A stretch of 34,809 nt of DNA, from assembly GCA_050010115.1 (NCBI GenBank), contig JBEKLQ010000034.1:1-34809 (forward strand), read 5' to 3'. The position numbers were made by a program, and so were the translations under genes. The DNA comes from JAKACA01 sp050010115 (lineage in GTDB: Bacteria; Actinomycetota; Acidimicrobiia; Acidimicrobiales; Bog-793). Positions 17,691 to 26,103 of the stretch are shown in pieces. Within the stretch, counting starts at the first letter, position 1, and the number at the start of each line of letters is the position of its first letter. The notes beneath the pieces were generated by a model. The model was given only the letters and a program-made list of their open reading frames with translations. It searched no databases and had not been told where the DNA came from.

Positions 17691-18959
17691 GTGCGTTGGA
17701 ATCTTCCTTCCGACCAGATCCCTGAGGCTTGGTTCAACGTCATCCCACACCTGACGACTCCGCTCGATCCGCCGCTGCACCCGGGAACGCGCCAGCCGGT
17801 CGGGCCTGACGACCTCGCACCGCTGTTCCCGATGGCGCTGATCGGCCAAGAAGTCTCGGTCGAGCCGTGGATCGACATCCCCGGGGAGGTGCTCGACGTG
17901 CTGAGGCTGTGGAGGCCCACTCCCCTCGTCCGCGCTGAACGCCTCGAGGCCGCGCTCGGCACGCCGGCCCGCATCTACTACAAGGACGAGTCGGTGTCGC
18001 CGGCGGGCTCGCACAAGCCGAACACGGCCGTGCCGCAAGCCTTTTACAACAAGGCCGAGGGGGTGCCGAGGCTGACGACCGAGACGGGAGCGGGGCAATG
18101 GGGAAGCGCCCTCGCCTTCGCCAGCGCGTTGTTCGGGCTCGACTGCAAGGTTTACATGGTGCGGGCTTCGTACGAGCAGAAACCCTACCGGCGCGTGATG
18201 ATGGAGACCTGGGGCGCCAACGTCGTCCCCTCGCCCGTCGACGAGCCGGATCACCCCGGTTCGCTCGGCAAAGCGATCAGCGACGCTGTCCGCGACGCCG
18301 CCGGGCGCGACGACAGCCACTACTCGCTCGGCTCGGTGCTGAACCACGTGCTCCTCCACCAGACCGTGATCGGGCAGGAGGCCAAGCGCCAGCTGGATCT
18401 AGCCGGCGAGCGGCTGCCGGACGTGGTCATCGGCTGCTGCGGAGGCGGGTCGAACTTCGGTGGCATCTCGCTCCCGTTCGTCGCCGACGAGGGCGTCCGA
18501 CTCCTCGCCGTCGAGCCCACGGCGTGTGCCACACTCACGACCGGGACCTTCGAGTACGACTTCGGCGACACAGCGGGCCTCACACCGCTCTTGCCGATGT
18601 ACACGCTCGGCCACGACTTCATCCCGCCATCCATCCACGCCGGCGGCCTCCGCTACCACGGCGACGCGCCGATCGTCTCCAACCTGGTGAGGTCGGGACG
18701 CGTCGAGGCAGCCGCCTACTCGCAACCCAAGGTGTTCGAAGCCGCCATCTCCTTCGCTCGATCGCAAGGGCAGATCCCCGCACCCGAGACCGCTCATGCC
18801 ATCCGAGCCGTGATCGACGAAGCGCTCGCCGCCAAGGAGACCGGGGAGGAGAAGGTCATCCTGTTCTCCTATTCGGGGCACGGCCTCCTCGACCTTGGCG
18901 CCTACGACGACTACCTTCACGGGCGGCTCGACTCCGACGGGGCTCCAATGGCCGGCTGA
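17691..18959 (+). CDS. trpB2: Tryptophan synthase beta-like protein, TrpB2 class
   Basis: A 422-residue PLP enzyme of the TrpB2 subgroup, which makes L-tryptophan from indole and L-serine. The PLP lysine is Lys109 in GSHKPN. ETGAGQWG (131-138) has Trp where canonical TrpB1 has His, a TrpB2 hallmark. GGGSNFGG binds the cofactor phosphate. The long N-terminal extension (IPEAWFNVIPHLTTPLDPPLHP) is also typical. GAxCKV-like substrate strands and the C-terminal SYSGHG are present. The start is GTG 17691 with GAGAGGAG upstream. No trpA or other trp gene lies in the window, so it is a stand-alone copy, perhaps for indole salvage. Confidence 0.92.
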   Translation: MRWNLPSDQIPEAWFNVIPHLTTPLDPPLHPGTRQPVGPDDLAPLFPMALIGQEVSVEPWIDIPGEVLDVLRLWRPTPLVRAERLEAALGTPARIYYKDESVSPAGSHKPNTAVPQAFYNKAEGVPRLTTETGAGQWGSALAFASALFGLDCKVYMVRASYEQKPYRRVMMETWGANVVPSPVDEPDHPGSLGKAISDAVRDAAGRDDSHYSLGSVLNHVLLHQTVIGQEAKRQLDLAGERLPDVVIGCCGGGSNFGGISLPFVADEGVRLLAVEPTACATLTTGTFEYDFGDTAGLTPLLPMYTLGHDFIPPSIHAGGLRYHGDAPIVSNLVRSGRVEAAAYSQPKVFEAAISFARSQGQIPAPETAHAIRAVIDEALAAKETGEEKVILFSYSGHGLLDLGAYDDYLHGRLDSDGAPMAG

Positions 18960-19006
18960 CGGACCGGGCGCTGGCCCGCGACCGCAGGATGATCGGATTC
19001 AACGGC

Positions 19007-19507
19007 TCACGCCACGGTCGTTCCGTACATCTCGCGCAATGGATCTTTGAGGAGCTCGAGGCGCTCGCCGTCCGGCCCGCTGAAGTAGAGCGAGGACCCG
19101 CTCATGTGGACCGCTGGCACACCGGCAGCTTCGAGCTTCCCCCGCAGATACTCCCAGCGATCCGGAGTGACCGAGATGGCCACGTGGTGCAGGCCACCGA
19201 ATAGCTCGGCGTAGTTCCCGATGTCGAGTCCCGGGAAATCGAAGAAGGCGAGCAGGTTCCCGTTGCCGATGTCGAAGAAGAAGTGCGTCGATCCCCGATA
19301 GTCACGGTTCTCGAACAATTCGGTCAGAGGGAACTCGAGTAGGTCCTGGTAGAAGGTGATCGTCCGCTCGACGTTGCTCGACAACAGCGCCAGATGATGA
19401 ACGCCGCGAGCGGACGACGGTGGTCGCTCGCCGGGCTCCTTGAGGTGCCGCGCCCGCAGGTCTGCCCATTCCTCACTGCGATCGATGTCGGCGCCGTGTC
19501 GTGTCAT
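19007..19507 (-). CDS. VOC-superfamily protein (glyoxalase/dioxygenase fold)
   Basis: A 166-residue protein with a vicinal-oxygen-chelate fold after a charged N-terminal segment of about 34 residues. The two beta-alpha-beta-beta-beta modules start at GVHHLALLSSNVERTITFY and GGLHHVAISV. The likely metal ligands are His37 or His38, a His in LHHVAI, and the Glu of GERLELL, as in glyoxalase I and extradiol dioxygenases. The start is taken at ATG 19507; GTG 19516 would add three residues. The reaction is unknown. It is convergent with TrpB2 and stands alone. Confidence 0.88.
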   Translation of the reverse strand: MTRHGADIDRSEEWADLRARHLKEPGERPPSSARGVHHLALLSSNVERTITFYQDLLEFPLTELFENRDYRGSTHFFFDIGNGNLLAFFDFPGLDIGNYAELFGGLHHVAISVTPDRWEYLRGKLEAAGVPAVHMSGSSLYFSGPDGERLELLKDPLREMYGTTVA

Positions 19508-19622
19508 GTCGTCCACCGCGACACGTTGTCACACGCGTCGGCGAGCAGCCAAAGCCGGCCGGCGATCCGCCACGTCGTGCTGTGAGCTCGAAGAGCGCTC
19601 CCCGACTGAAGGACTCCGGGTG

Positions 19623-20993
19623 TCAGCCGCTGTACGACAACAGGACGAACCGTCCTGGCTGCGACGACGCGCCCTGCCAGTCAAGCGCCAGGCAGGTCGT
19701 CAGGGTGGGACAGCTCACCGACGTCACGACGCTCTGGGTGAGATCGGCCGGCAACTGCGCTTGCTGCCACGTCTGGCCACCATCGGTCGTCGAGGCGATG
19801 ACCCCTTGCAGGCCTGACAGGTCCATCGGAGTCGCCGGGGAGCCGCCTGACTCGGTCGGAAGTTGGATGCCGGCCGCCCAACAGTACGAGGTGGTCGGGC
19901 AGGAGAGCCCTTGCAAGAGCGAGGCCGGCAAGCCGTTCCCGCCGGTTGCAGTCCAGGTCTGGCCTCCGTCGACGGTCGTCAGCACTTGGCTGGCCGTCCC
20001 ATCGTTGATCTTGCTTCCGAAGGTCACAGCGGTGCAGGCGCCACCGGTGCCGCAGGAGACGGACACGATCGGCCCGGCCTCGCTGGGTACGGAGGCGGCC
20101 GCCCAAGTGGCTCCGCCGTCGGTGCTGTACAGCGCCTCGCCCGCTACCCCCTGCGGAGCTGGAGGAGCTGGCGGCGGCGTCGAGGGCTGCTCGAAGCCGG
20201 ACGCCATGCAGGCGCCGGAGGCGGAGCACTGGATGGCAGTCGGCACGAAACCCTCCGGAAATGCCGAGTCACTCCAGCTCTGCCCGCCATCAGTTGTACC
20301 GAGCGAGTAGTAGACCTCGGAGGAACCTCCGGCGGTCGGCGACGCCCCGCCGATGGCCACGCACGATGTGGCGGTCGTGCAGGAAACGCTGCGGAATTGG
20401 AAGGACGAGGACAGCTGCGAGGGACCGGGCAGCGAGGTCCAGGTCTGGCCACCATCATCGGTCGTCACGAGGAAGGCATTGCCGGCGGCATCGAAGGCGC
20501 CGGCCACGCACGTGGTGGCGTCGACGCAGTCGAGGCCGGTCGAAGTCGCCATGCCAGCCGGAAGGGACAACAGCTGCCAGGTCGAACCTCCGTCCTGGGT
20601 GACCTCGATCGACGTCGTGAACGCCTGCGTTGTCAGCGGACCTACCTCCAGCATGAAACAGGTGGTCGCCGTAGGACAGACGAGGCCGTACTGGGGTTGC
20701 GACCCGTTCAAGGCCGTCTGCTCCTGCCACGATCCTTGAGTGATGTCGCCGACCAGCCGCCACGACGGAGCCGGGCTGGGGTGCGTTCCCCGCGAGGCCT
20801 GGCGCTGGGCTGGGCGACCAATTGGCTGGACGATGACGGCCGTCAGGGCGAGCGTCACGGTCAGGGCGACCGTGCCGGCGGCGATGCGGCGGCGGCGGCG
20901 GCGGTGGCGGGCGCCGAGCGCCTTGCTCCGCTCTTTGGCCAGATCCAGCATCACGGCCAGATCTCTTTCGTCGAGCTCAGGTGATTCGAGCAA
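19623..20993 (-). CDS. Membrane-anchored Asp-box beta-propeller, putative sigma-linked sensor or anti-sigma factor
   Basis: A 456-residue type II membrane protein. A charged cytoplasmic segment (1-36, ending in six or more Arg/His) precedes one membrane helix (about 37-56). The rest is an exported beta-propeller. I count six Asp-boxes (x-D-G-G-x-[TS]-W) and seven C-x5-C motifs at regular spacing, suggesting seven blades with one disulphide each. The start is TTG 20993, six bases after a perfect AAGGAGG, inside the last codons of the sigma-factor gene (17-base overlap), so translation is coupled. Position and topology fit an anti-sigma factor with an extracytoplasmic sensor, but the N-terminus does not match a zinc-finger or RskA-type anti-sigma domain that I can recognise. 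The partnership is inference. Confidence 0.72.
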   Translation of the reverse strand: MLESPELDERDLAVMLDLAKERSKALGARHRRRRRRIAAGTVALTVTLALTAVIVQPIGRPAQRQASRGTHPSPAPSWRLVGDITQGSWQEQTALNGSQPQYGLVCPTATTCFMLEVGPLTTQAFTTSIEVTQDGGSTWQLLSLPAGMATSTGLDCVDATTCVAGAFDAAGNAFLVTTDDGGQTWTSLPGPSQLSSSFQFRSVSCTTATSCVAIGGASPTAGGSSEVYYSLGTTDGGQSWSDSAFPEGFVPTAIQCSASGACMASGFEQPSTPPPAPPAPQGVAGEALYSTDGGATWAAASVPSEAGPIVSVSCGTGGACTAVTFGSKINDGTASQVLTTVDGGQTWTATGGNGLPASLLQGLSCPTTSYCWAAGIQLPTESGGSPATPMDLSGLQGVIASTTDGGQTWQQAQLPADLTQSVVTSVSCPTLTTCLALDWQGASSQPGRFVLLSYSG

Positions 20994-21519
20994 AGTGCTC
21001 CTCCTTGAGTTGCTGTCCGAGGGTTCCCCGGAGCGCGGACATGCCGCGATGTAGGTGGGTCTTGACCGTCCCGTGGCTGATGCCGAGGGCAGAGGCGACT
21101 TGGGCTTCTGAGTAACCGAGCAGGTATCGCAGGACGATCACCTCGCACTGCCGGCGAGGAAGCTTCCCCAAGGCGACGGTGAGCGTCCGGCGCAGGGCGA
21201 CGTCGTCGGCCGGATCTTTCGTCGCCGGCAGCTGCTCGATGGCGCGGGCCCGGGGCAGCCTGCGGATGGCCTCGTTGACCGCTACCCTCAACGCCCACAT
21301 CTCCCGCCAGGGCTCTCCGCCGATCTTGCGCCACCGGAAATGCGCCTTGGCCAGGGCGTCCAACGCGGCGTCCTCGGCGGCAGCTCGCTCGCCCGTGACG
21401 CGTTGGGCGACGGCGACAGCCTTCGGGAAGACGCTCCGGAAGAAGGAGTCGAAGTCGTCAGCTGGTCCGCTGGCCGTCGGTCGGCTGGCCGTCGGTTGTG
21501 TGTCGTCAGCCGCTCCCAT
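20977..21519 (-). CDS. ECF RNA polymerase sigma factor, SigE family
   Basis: A 180-residue sigma-70 factor with only regions 2 and 4. Region 2 runs from FDSFFRSVFPKAVAVAQRV to AHFRWRKIG (about 23-68). Region 4 begins LPRRQCEVIVLRYL (120-133) and its helix-turn-helix is YSEAQVASALGISHGTVKTH (137-155), the SigE-family form. The start is ATG 21519 (AGGG upstream); a TTG 13 codons earlier is also open. The 3' end contains the AAGGAGG and TTG start of the propeller gene, so both are made from one mRNA. I saw no clear autoregulatory promoter. Confidence 0.9.
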   Translation of the reverse strand: MGAADDTQPTASRPTASGPADDFDSFFRSVFPKAVAVAQRVTGERAAAEDAALDALAKAHFRWRKIGGEPWREMWALRVAVNEAIRRLPRARAIEQLPATKDPADDVALRRTLTVALGKLPRRQCEVIVLRYLLGYSEAQVASALGISHGTVKTHLHRGMSALRGTLGQQLKEEHFARIT

Positions 21520-21656
21520 CACCCTTACAACCCTCGCAGGGGCCGGATTGGTTGACAAGGTCTCGCAGGCCGGCGGCCCAGCTGGTGGGACACTTCTCGG
21601 CAGGGCAGGCTCGCGGCAGATCGCTCGCGACCCGGAGGCTCAGCCGTCAGTGGAAG

Positions 21657-21706
21657 CTGGGCAGGACGGCACCATCGCCATGGCGTGCCGGCTGCTCGAG
21701 ATCTCC
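21657..21706 (+). mobile_element. 50-bp remnant of IS3-family orfB
   Basis: These 50 bases match 30627-30676, the start of the IS3-family orfB at the right of the window, in 47 positions. They encode GQDGTIAMACRLLEIS in place of GQDGNVAMACRLLEIS. A shorter 14-base match to the same orfB (GACCCGGAGGCTCA, around 21630) lies just upstream in scrambled order. The inverted-repeat end of the next IS begins at 21710, so that IS may have inserted into or next to an older IS3 copy. Apart from this the 21520-21709 stretch holds no gene. Confidence 0.75.
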
Positions 21707-21853
21707 GCGCCTGAAGGGTCCAAGATTCGCAAGGGCGTCATCGTCGCTGGCATCGGATCGGGGTGGCGTCACCGGGCGTCAATGGTTCGCCGGGTGGAAG
21801 AGCAGGTCGGCGGTCCTGTCCGCTCCTCGGAAGGGGAGCGTTGGATCTGATCG

Positions 21854-21867
21854 TGACAGTACTGTCA
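21854..21867. repeat. Perfect 14-bp palindrome inside the IS
   Basis: TGACAGTACTGTCA reads identically on both strands. It lies in the non-coding 3' portion of the IS, about 50 bp past the transposase end. It could be a regulatory or transposition-related site; nothing else supports a function. Confidence 0.4.
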
Positions 21868-21918
21868 TCCGCCGGATGAGGTTGTATGCGCGGCAGCGGC
21901 AGCTGAGGGATTGGTGAT

Positions 21919-22979
21919 TCAGGCGGCGAGCTCGTGCTGGTGGATGACCCCGCCGAGGATGTCCCGACGGACGACCTTTCCGCCGACCGTGGTGGTCGAG
22001 CGAGGGACCGGTTGTTCGAGCTTCAGGCCGCGGTGGGGTCGAGCGCCCGGTTGTAGTGCTCGATGTACTCGCCGAGGATCGACTCCAGGTGGCGCCGGGA
22101 CAAGACGAGCAGATGGTCGAGGCAGTCTTGCCGGACGGTGCGCACCCAGCGCTCAGCGAACGCGTTGGCCCGCGGGGAGCGCGCCGGGGTCTTGACGGCC
22201 TCGACGCCAATCGACGCGAAGATCTGATCGAAGCCAGCGGCGAACTTCGTGTCCCGATCGCGTATGAGGAACCGGAAGGCCTGGCCAGCCTCCTCGAGGT
22301 CGGCGACGAAGTTGCGGGCGACCTGGGTGACCCAGGGGCCATTCGGGTTGGCCGTGACGCCGAGCAGGTGGACAACGCGCCGTTCGATCTCGACGACGAA
22401 GAGCACGTAGTACCGCGTCAGCAGCACGGTGTCGACGGTGAAGAAGTCGGTGGCCACGATCCCCTTGGCCTGGGCGCGCAGGAACTCGGCCCAGGTCGGC
22501 CCAGCGCGCCTCGGGGCGGGGCGCAGGTCGTTGGCGCGGAGGAGGTTGGCGACGCTTCTCTTCGAGACGCTGACACCGCGCTGCTTGAGCTCGCCGACGA
22601 TCCGAAGGTAGCCCCAGCGGGGGTTCTCCCGGGCGAGGCGCATGATCAGCTCGACGGTCTCGTCAGGTAGGGGCGGACGCCCTGGCCGTCGATGCGGGTA
22701 CGTCCAACGACGTCGAACGAGGGCGCGATGCCAGCAGAGGATGGTCTCGGGAGTGACGAGGAACGCCGTCCACCGCTCGCGGGACACCAGCTTGGCCAAC
22801 GTGGCGATGACCGCCCGATCCGACCAGGTGAAGCGGGGCCGGCCGACCTGGCGTTGGAGCACGCCGAGTTGGTGGCGGAGCACCAGGATCTCCGCGTCTT
22901 TGGCGCCGACATCCATCCGGAGGATCCCGAGCAGTTCGATGACGCGGCGGACCAGACGGTAGAGGAAGCTGAGCGCCAC
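21919..22979 (-). pseudogene. IS transposase, integrase core (rve), frameshifted near the C-terminus
   Basis: The main frame (22023-22979, 318 residues) has an N-terminal helical region (FLYRLVRRVIELLG, AKDAEILVLRHQLGVLQRQV) and an HTH-like RWGYLRIVGELKQRGVSVS. The DDE core has Asp in VATDFFTVDTV, Asp in IRDRDTKF and Glu in NAFAERWV. It ends prematurely at HYNRALDPTAA. After a one-base slip near 22043, another frame continues as RPHRGLKLEQPVPR and on to VVRRDILGGVIHQHELAA, the expected family C-terminus, with TGA at 21919. A one-base deletion after HYNRA explains this. All catalytic residues lie before the slip, so residual activity cannot be excluded. Confidence 0.8.
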
Positions 22980-23188
22980 GGGCGGGGAGCCTCGCTGAGC
23001 CTGCCATGGCTGGTCAAGCTGGCGATCGAGTAAATGGACCCTTCAGGATAGTCCACGTGACCCGCTCCAGTCTTGCCCGTAAGCCAGAGTTGAGTAGCAA
23101 AGGAGTCGCAAGGAGCGCGCAAGTTCTGGCCCTCTGAGTTCTACAAGATCTGATGCACTCAAAGTCAGCCGACCGAGACTGAACGATG

Positions 23189-25564
23189 TCACTCGATGGC
23201 AGCGGCCACCGCGGCGTACAGGGCCGTGCCGAGGTAGGTGCTGGATGCGCCGTCGATGTGGGACTGGTCTCGGTAGACCACGATGCCGGCGATAACCGAT
23301 GGGCAGCGCAGGTCGGCGCAGAACAACTGGCTCGTCGGGATGAAGGGCGAGCCCGTCGACTTGGTGATGGAGATGACTTGGTCGTCGAATGACAGAGTCG
23401 CGGACGGCAGATCGAGAACGCATTTCCCGAGAGTCGCCTCGCTCGAAAGGAGGCACTGGACCGGATCCTGGACCGGCCAGTAAGGGGCGTCGTCGAGAAG
23501 GACGACACTGGGCACGATCTTACCGAGGCGGGCGAGTTCGACGCTCAGACCCTGCAGGTCGTACTTCATGGAGGAGCCGCCGTAGCTTGCCCCCCAGCTG
23601 TAGGCGGTCGCGTAGATGATCGCCTGAGGGTGGAGGGCGGCAATCTCGGTCATTGCCCAGGAGTGCCATTTGTTGCAGGCGTCGGTCCGCCCGGCTCGCA
23701 GGTTCGGCGGTCCGAAGATCGGCGCGGGGCCCGGCGCATTTGGATCTGAAGACCACTGGATGGCTGCGCAACCCAGGCGGATAACCGGTACCAGTTGCCA
23801 ACCCGCCTTCTGGGCGAAGTAGACAAGTGCCGGGAGCCACTCCTGGGCGTGTGAATCACCGTAGACCACCACGATGTGCGCGGAGTGAGTTGCCCCGAGG
23901 TGACAGATGGGGCTGCTGTACTGCCCGAGGATCCCGACGCACGGTTCGTATGGGGGAGTCTGCTCTTCCTCGATCTGCTGGAGGAGAGCGCCGGTCACGG
24001 GTTCGGCGAGGACGCTCGGGCTGAGGGCTTCGATGACCGCCTGCACGTAGGGCGATCCGCTCGGGCCTTGCATCGTTCCCGTTGGCACCGAGGAGCCGGT
24101 GGTCTGTGTCGTACTCGGCGACGTGCCTCTTCCGCTGGGTCCCGTCGGGACAGTCCCACCTCCAGCCCGGAGGTGCTTGCCGTTGGCGTGTGTCGTCGTT
24201 GTCGCGAGCGTTACGGAAGGATGGATCGGATCGCCCGTCGTCGGCCCGCTCGACACGTGGCTCGGCGGCAGAAGCGGCAGCGACGTCGGCGTGTGCGAGC
24301 TGAAACCGGTCAGCTCGGTCTGGATGGCGCCGAGACCGAAGAATGCGGCCAGCCAGACGGTGCCGACCGTCACTGGCCATAGGGCGAAGGCACGGGCGCC
24401 CTTGGCGACGCGTGCGCCCTTGTGGATCGGTCGCTCGACGAGCCTGTAGCTAATGGCGCTCATTGCGAAGGCCAGGCAGAGAAGCATCAGGTTGTCGAGA
24501 GTCGAGAGGCTGTGACCGGCCCGCTCGGAGGCGATGATGAGCACCGGCCAGTGCCACAAGTAGAGCGAGTATGAGATGTCTCCCACGTAACGCAGCGGCT
24601 GACGTCCAAGTATTGCTCCCGTTCCGAAGGGCGCGGCGGACGGTAGACCACCGATGATCACGAGGGCGGCTCCGCCGACCGGGAGGAGGGCGGCATAGCC
24701 GGGAAACGCGGTCGAGCTCGAGTAGCTGACGGCGGCGACGACGATGGCGCCAAGTCCGGCCCAGCTCCCCACAGCACGGAGCGAGGCGGTCAGGCGCTGC
24801 AGGAACGCTGTTCCTAGCGCCACCAGGCAACCCATTCCGAGCTCCCACGCACGGGTGAAGGGGGAGAAGTAGGCGGCCGTAGGGTTGCTGGCCGTGGCGT
24901 GTATCGAGAAGAGAAACGACACGATCACGCCCGCCACGAGCATCGCCACGAGGCGAGCCTGGCCCCAGCCGGTCATGCCGCCTCTCTCCGGCGCTTCGCT
25001 CTTTGCCCGGCGCCGGATGCCCCAGGGCATGGCGGCAATGATGAGGACTGGCCAGGCAAGGTAGAACTGCTCCTCCACCGCCAGCGACCAGAAGTGCTGT
25101 ATCGGGGAGGGGGGTATCGTGCTAGCGAAGTAGTCGGTACCGACGTGGGCGAAGTGGAAGTTGGCTAGGAAGACGGCGGCCCACAAGGAGTCGTGGAAGG
25201 CCGACTGCGCCTCCAGGAAGTTGAGCAGGTAGAGGCTGGTCACTGTCGTCGCGACCAGTGTCAGGGCAGCGGCCGGCAGAATGCGGCGTGCCCGGGCCGC
25301 ATAGAAGCTGCCTAAGGTCACCCGCCCAACTTGCTCGCCGCGGCGAAAGATCCATCCTGTGATGAGGTAGCCGGAGATGACGAAGAAAACGTCGACGCCG
25401 ACGTAGCCACCTGCGAAATGCGGGACATTGGCGTGGCAGAGAGCCACCAACAGGACGGCGACGGCACGAAGGCCTTGCAAGTCGCGGCGGAATTCATGGT
25501 GTCCGGACGGGCTCGATGCGCTTTCCTGTTTCGATGACGTATCAGTCCCCCAACGCGACGTCAT
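23189..25564 (-). CDS. Acyltransferase-3 / SGNH fusion, O-acetyltransferase (OafA/YrhL type)
   Basis: A 791-residue membrane enzyme that transfers acetyl groups across the membrane onto a surface polysaccharide or peptidoglycan. The acyltransferase-3 domain (about 25-390) starts RRDLQGLRAVAVLLVALCH and contains GVDVFFVISGYLIT, FWSLAVEEQFYL and SYSLYLWHWPVL, with about ten membrane helices. A Thr/Ser/Pro-rich linker (about 420-510) leads to an extracytoplasmic SGNH domain. That domain has GDSH at 569-572 (nucleophile Ser571) and the Asp766-x2-His769 pair in DQSHIDG. Both active sites look intact. The start is ATG 25564 with a weak ribosome binding site. It stands alone between an IS and the tRNA relic, so it may be acquired cargo. 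Confidence 0.93.
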   Translation of the reverse strand: MTSRWGTDTSSKQESASSPSGHHEFRRDLQGLRAVAVLLVALCHANVPHFAGGYVGVDVFFVISGYLITGWIFRRGEQVGRVTLGSFYAARARRILPAAALTLVATTVTSLYLLNFLEAQSAFHDSLWAAVFLANFHFAHVGTDYFASTIPPSPIQHFWSLAVEEQFYLAWPVLIIAAMPWGIRRRAKSEAPERGGMTGWGQARLVAMLVAGVIVSFLFSIHATASNPTAAYFSPFTRAWELGMGCLVALGTAFLQRLTASLRAVGSWAGLGAIVVAAVSYSSSTAFPGYAALLPVGGAALVIIGGLPSAAPFGTGAILGRQPLRYVGDISYSLYLWHWPVLIIASERAGHSLSTLDNLMLLCLAFAMSAISYRLVERPIHKGARVAKGARAFALWPVTVGTVWLAAFFGLGAIQTELTGFSSHTPTSLPLLPPSHVSSGPTTGDPIHPSVTLATTTTHANGKHLRAGGGTVPTGPSGRGTSPSTTQTTGSSVPTGTMQGPSGSPYVQAVIEALSPSVLAEPVTGALLQQIEEEQTPPYEPCVGILGQYSSPICHLGATHSAHIVVVYGDSHAQEWLPALVYFAQKAGWQLVPVIRLGCAAIQWSSDPNAPGPAPIFGPPNLRAGRTDACNKWHSWAMTEIAALHPQAIIYATAYSWGASYGGSSMKYDLQGLSVELARLGKIVPSVVLLDDAPYWPVQDPVQCLLSSEATLGKCVLDLPSATLSFDDQVISITKSTGSPFIPTSQLFCADLRCPSVIAGIVVYRDQSHIDGASSTYLGTALYAAVAAAIE

Positions 25565-25974
25565 TCGGAGATATTAGCTGTCGCTTGGTGGCTCCGCATT
25601 GGGTCGCAGCCGGAGCCGACTTGGCCACCATCATGGTCGGGTTGCACTCTCGCAACAGGGCTCCGCGCATCGCAGCCGCCCGTCCGAAGAGCAGGTGGCG
25701 CTTAGTGCCCGGTCGGTACGAGTGTCGGCCACTGGGCGGGGTCATCCACGAGACCGACTTGTCGCGTGACCTGCTTCGACGGAGTTTTCGGCACCCACAG
25801 GTTCGCGGCAACGGACCAAGAATCAGATTCCTATCGTCCAACGAGTCGCGTGCCGTCTACGTGACCAGGATGTCTGACACGACCCACGCGGTGGGTGGGT
25901 ACCGCTTGCTACTCCTTGGCGCCGTTCGTTGCGCCTGTTCTGGATTGACGCAAGTGCTTGACCAGGGCTTTCCA

Positions 25975-26018
25975 GCGCGCTCGGAGGTACTCGAAACCCC
26001 AACCTTCTGATCCGTAGT
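25975..26018 (-). repeat. 3' half of tRNA-Arg(ACG): probable attachment-site relic
   Basis: On the minus strand the sequence runs ACTACGGATCAG, AAGGTT, GGGGT, TTCGAGT, ACCTC, CGAGCGC. That is the anticodon loop (ACG), 3' anticodon stem, variable loop, T-arm and acceptor 3' strand of an actinobacterial tRNA-Arg. The T-stem still pairs (GGGGT with ACCTC, one G-U). CCA is replaced by CTG. The 5' half is absent: the bases before the anticodon loop do not form D-arm or acceptor 5' strand. Homology starting at the anticodon loop is what tyrosine-integrase attachment sites leave at the far end of an island. By orientation, island DNA would lie at higher coordinates and old chromosome at lower ones. 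Confidence 0.65.
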
Positions 26019-26103
26019 TTCAAAGGGCCTGTCTGCTGGCTGAGGTCTGGTGACGTTCTCCCTGCTCACGTCGGGTGCACGATCCACCCAGTCTGTCCAG
26101 TTC

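Larger units (their letters stand above)
21710..23047 (-). mobile_element. Insertion sequence of about 1.34 kb with 13-bp terminal inverted repeats
   Basis: CCTGAAGGGTCCA at 21710-21722 is repeated as a perfect inverted copy at 23035-23047. They enclose one transposase gene on the minus strand. The size suits a single-gene IS with an integrase-core DDE transposase. I see no target-site duplication: flanks are CCGCG on the left and ATAGT on the right. About 190 bp separates the transposase end from the left repeat. The family name cannot be fixed from sequence alone. Confidence 0.7.

Noticed and set aside
25542..25841. A 99-residue minus-strand protein upstream of the acyltransferase
   Set aside because: Basic, low-complexity translation without homology; it overlaps the start of the acyltransferase gene and has no ribosome binding site.
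25975..26018. A functional tRNA gene
   Set aside because: The 5' acceptor strand, D-arm and 5' anticodon stem are missing and the CCA end is altered, so it cannot fold as a tRNA.
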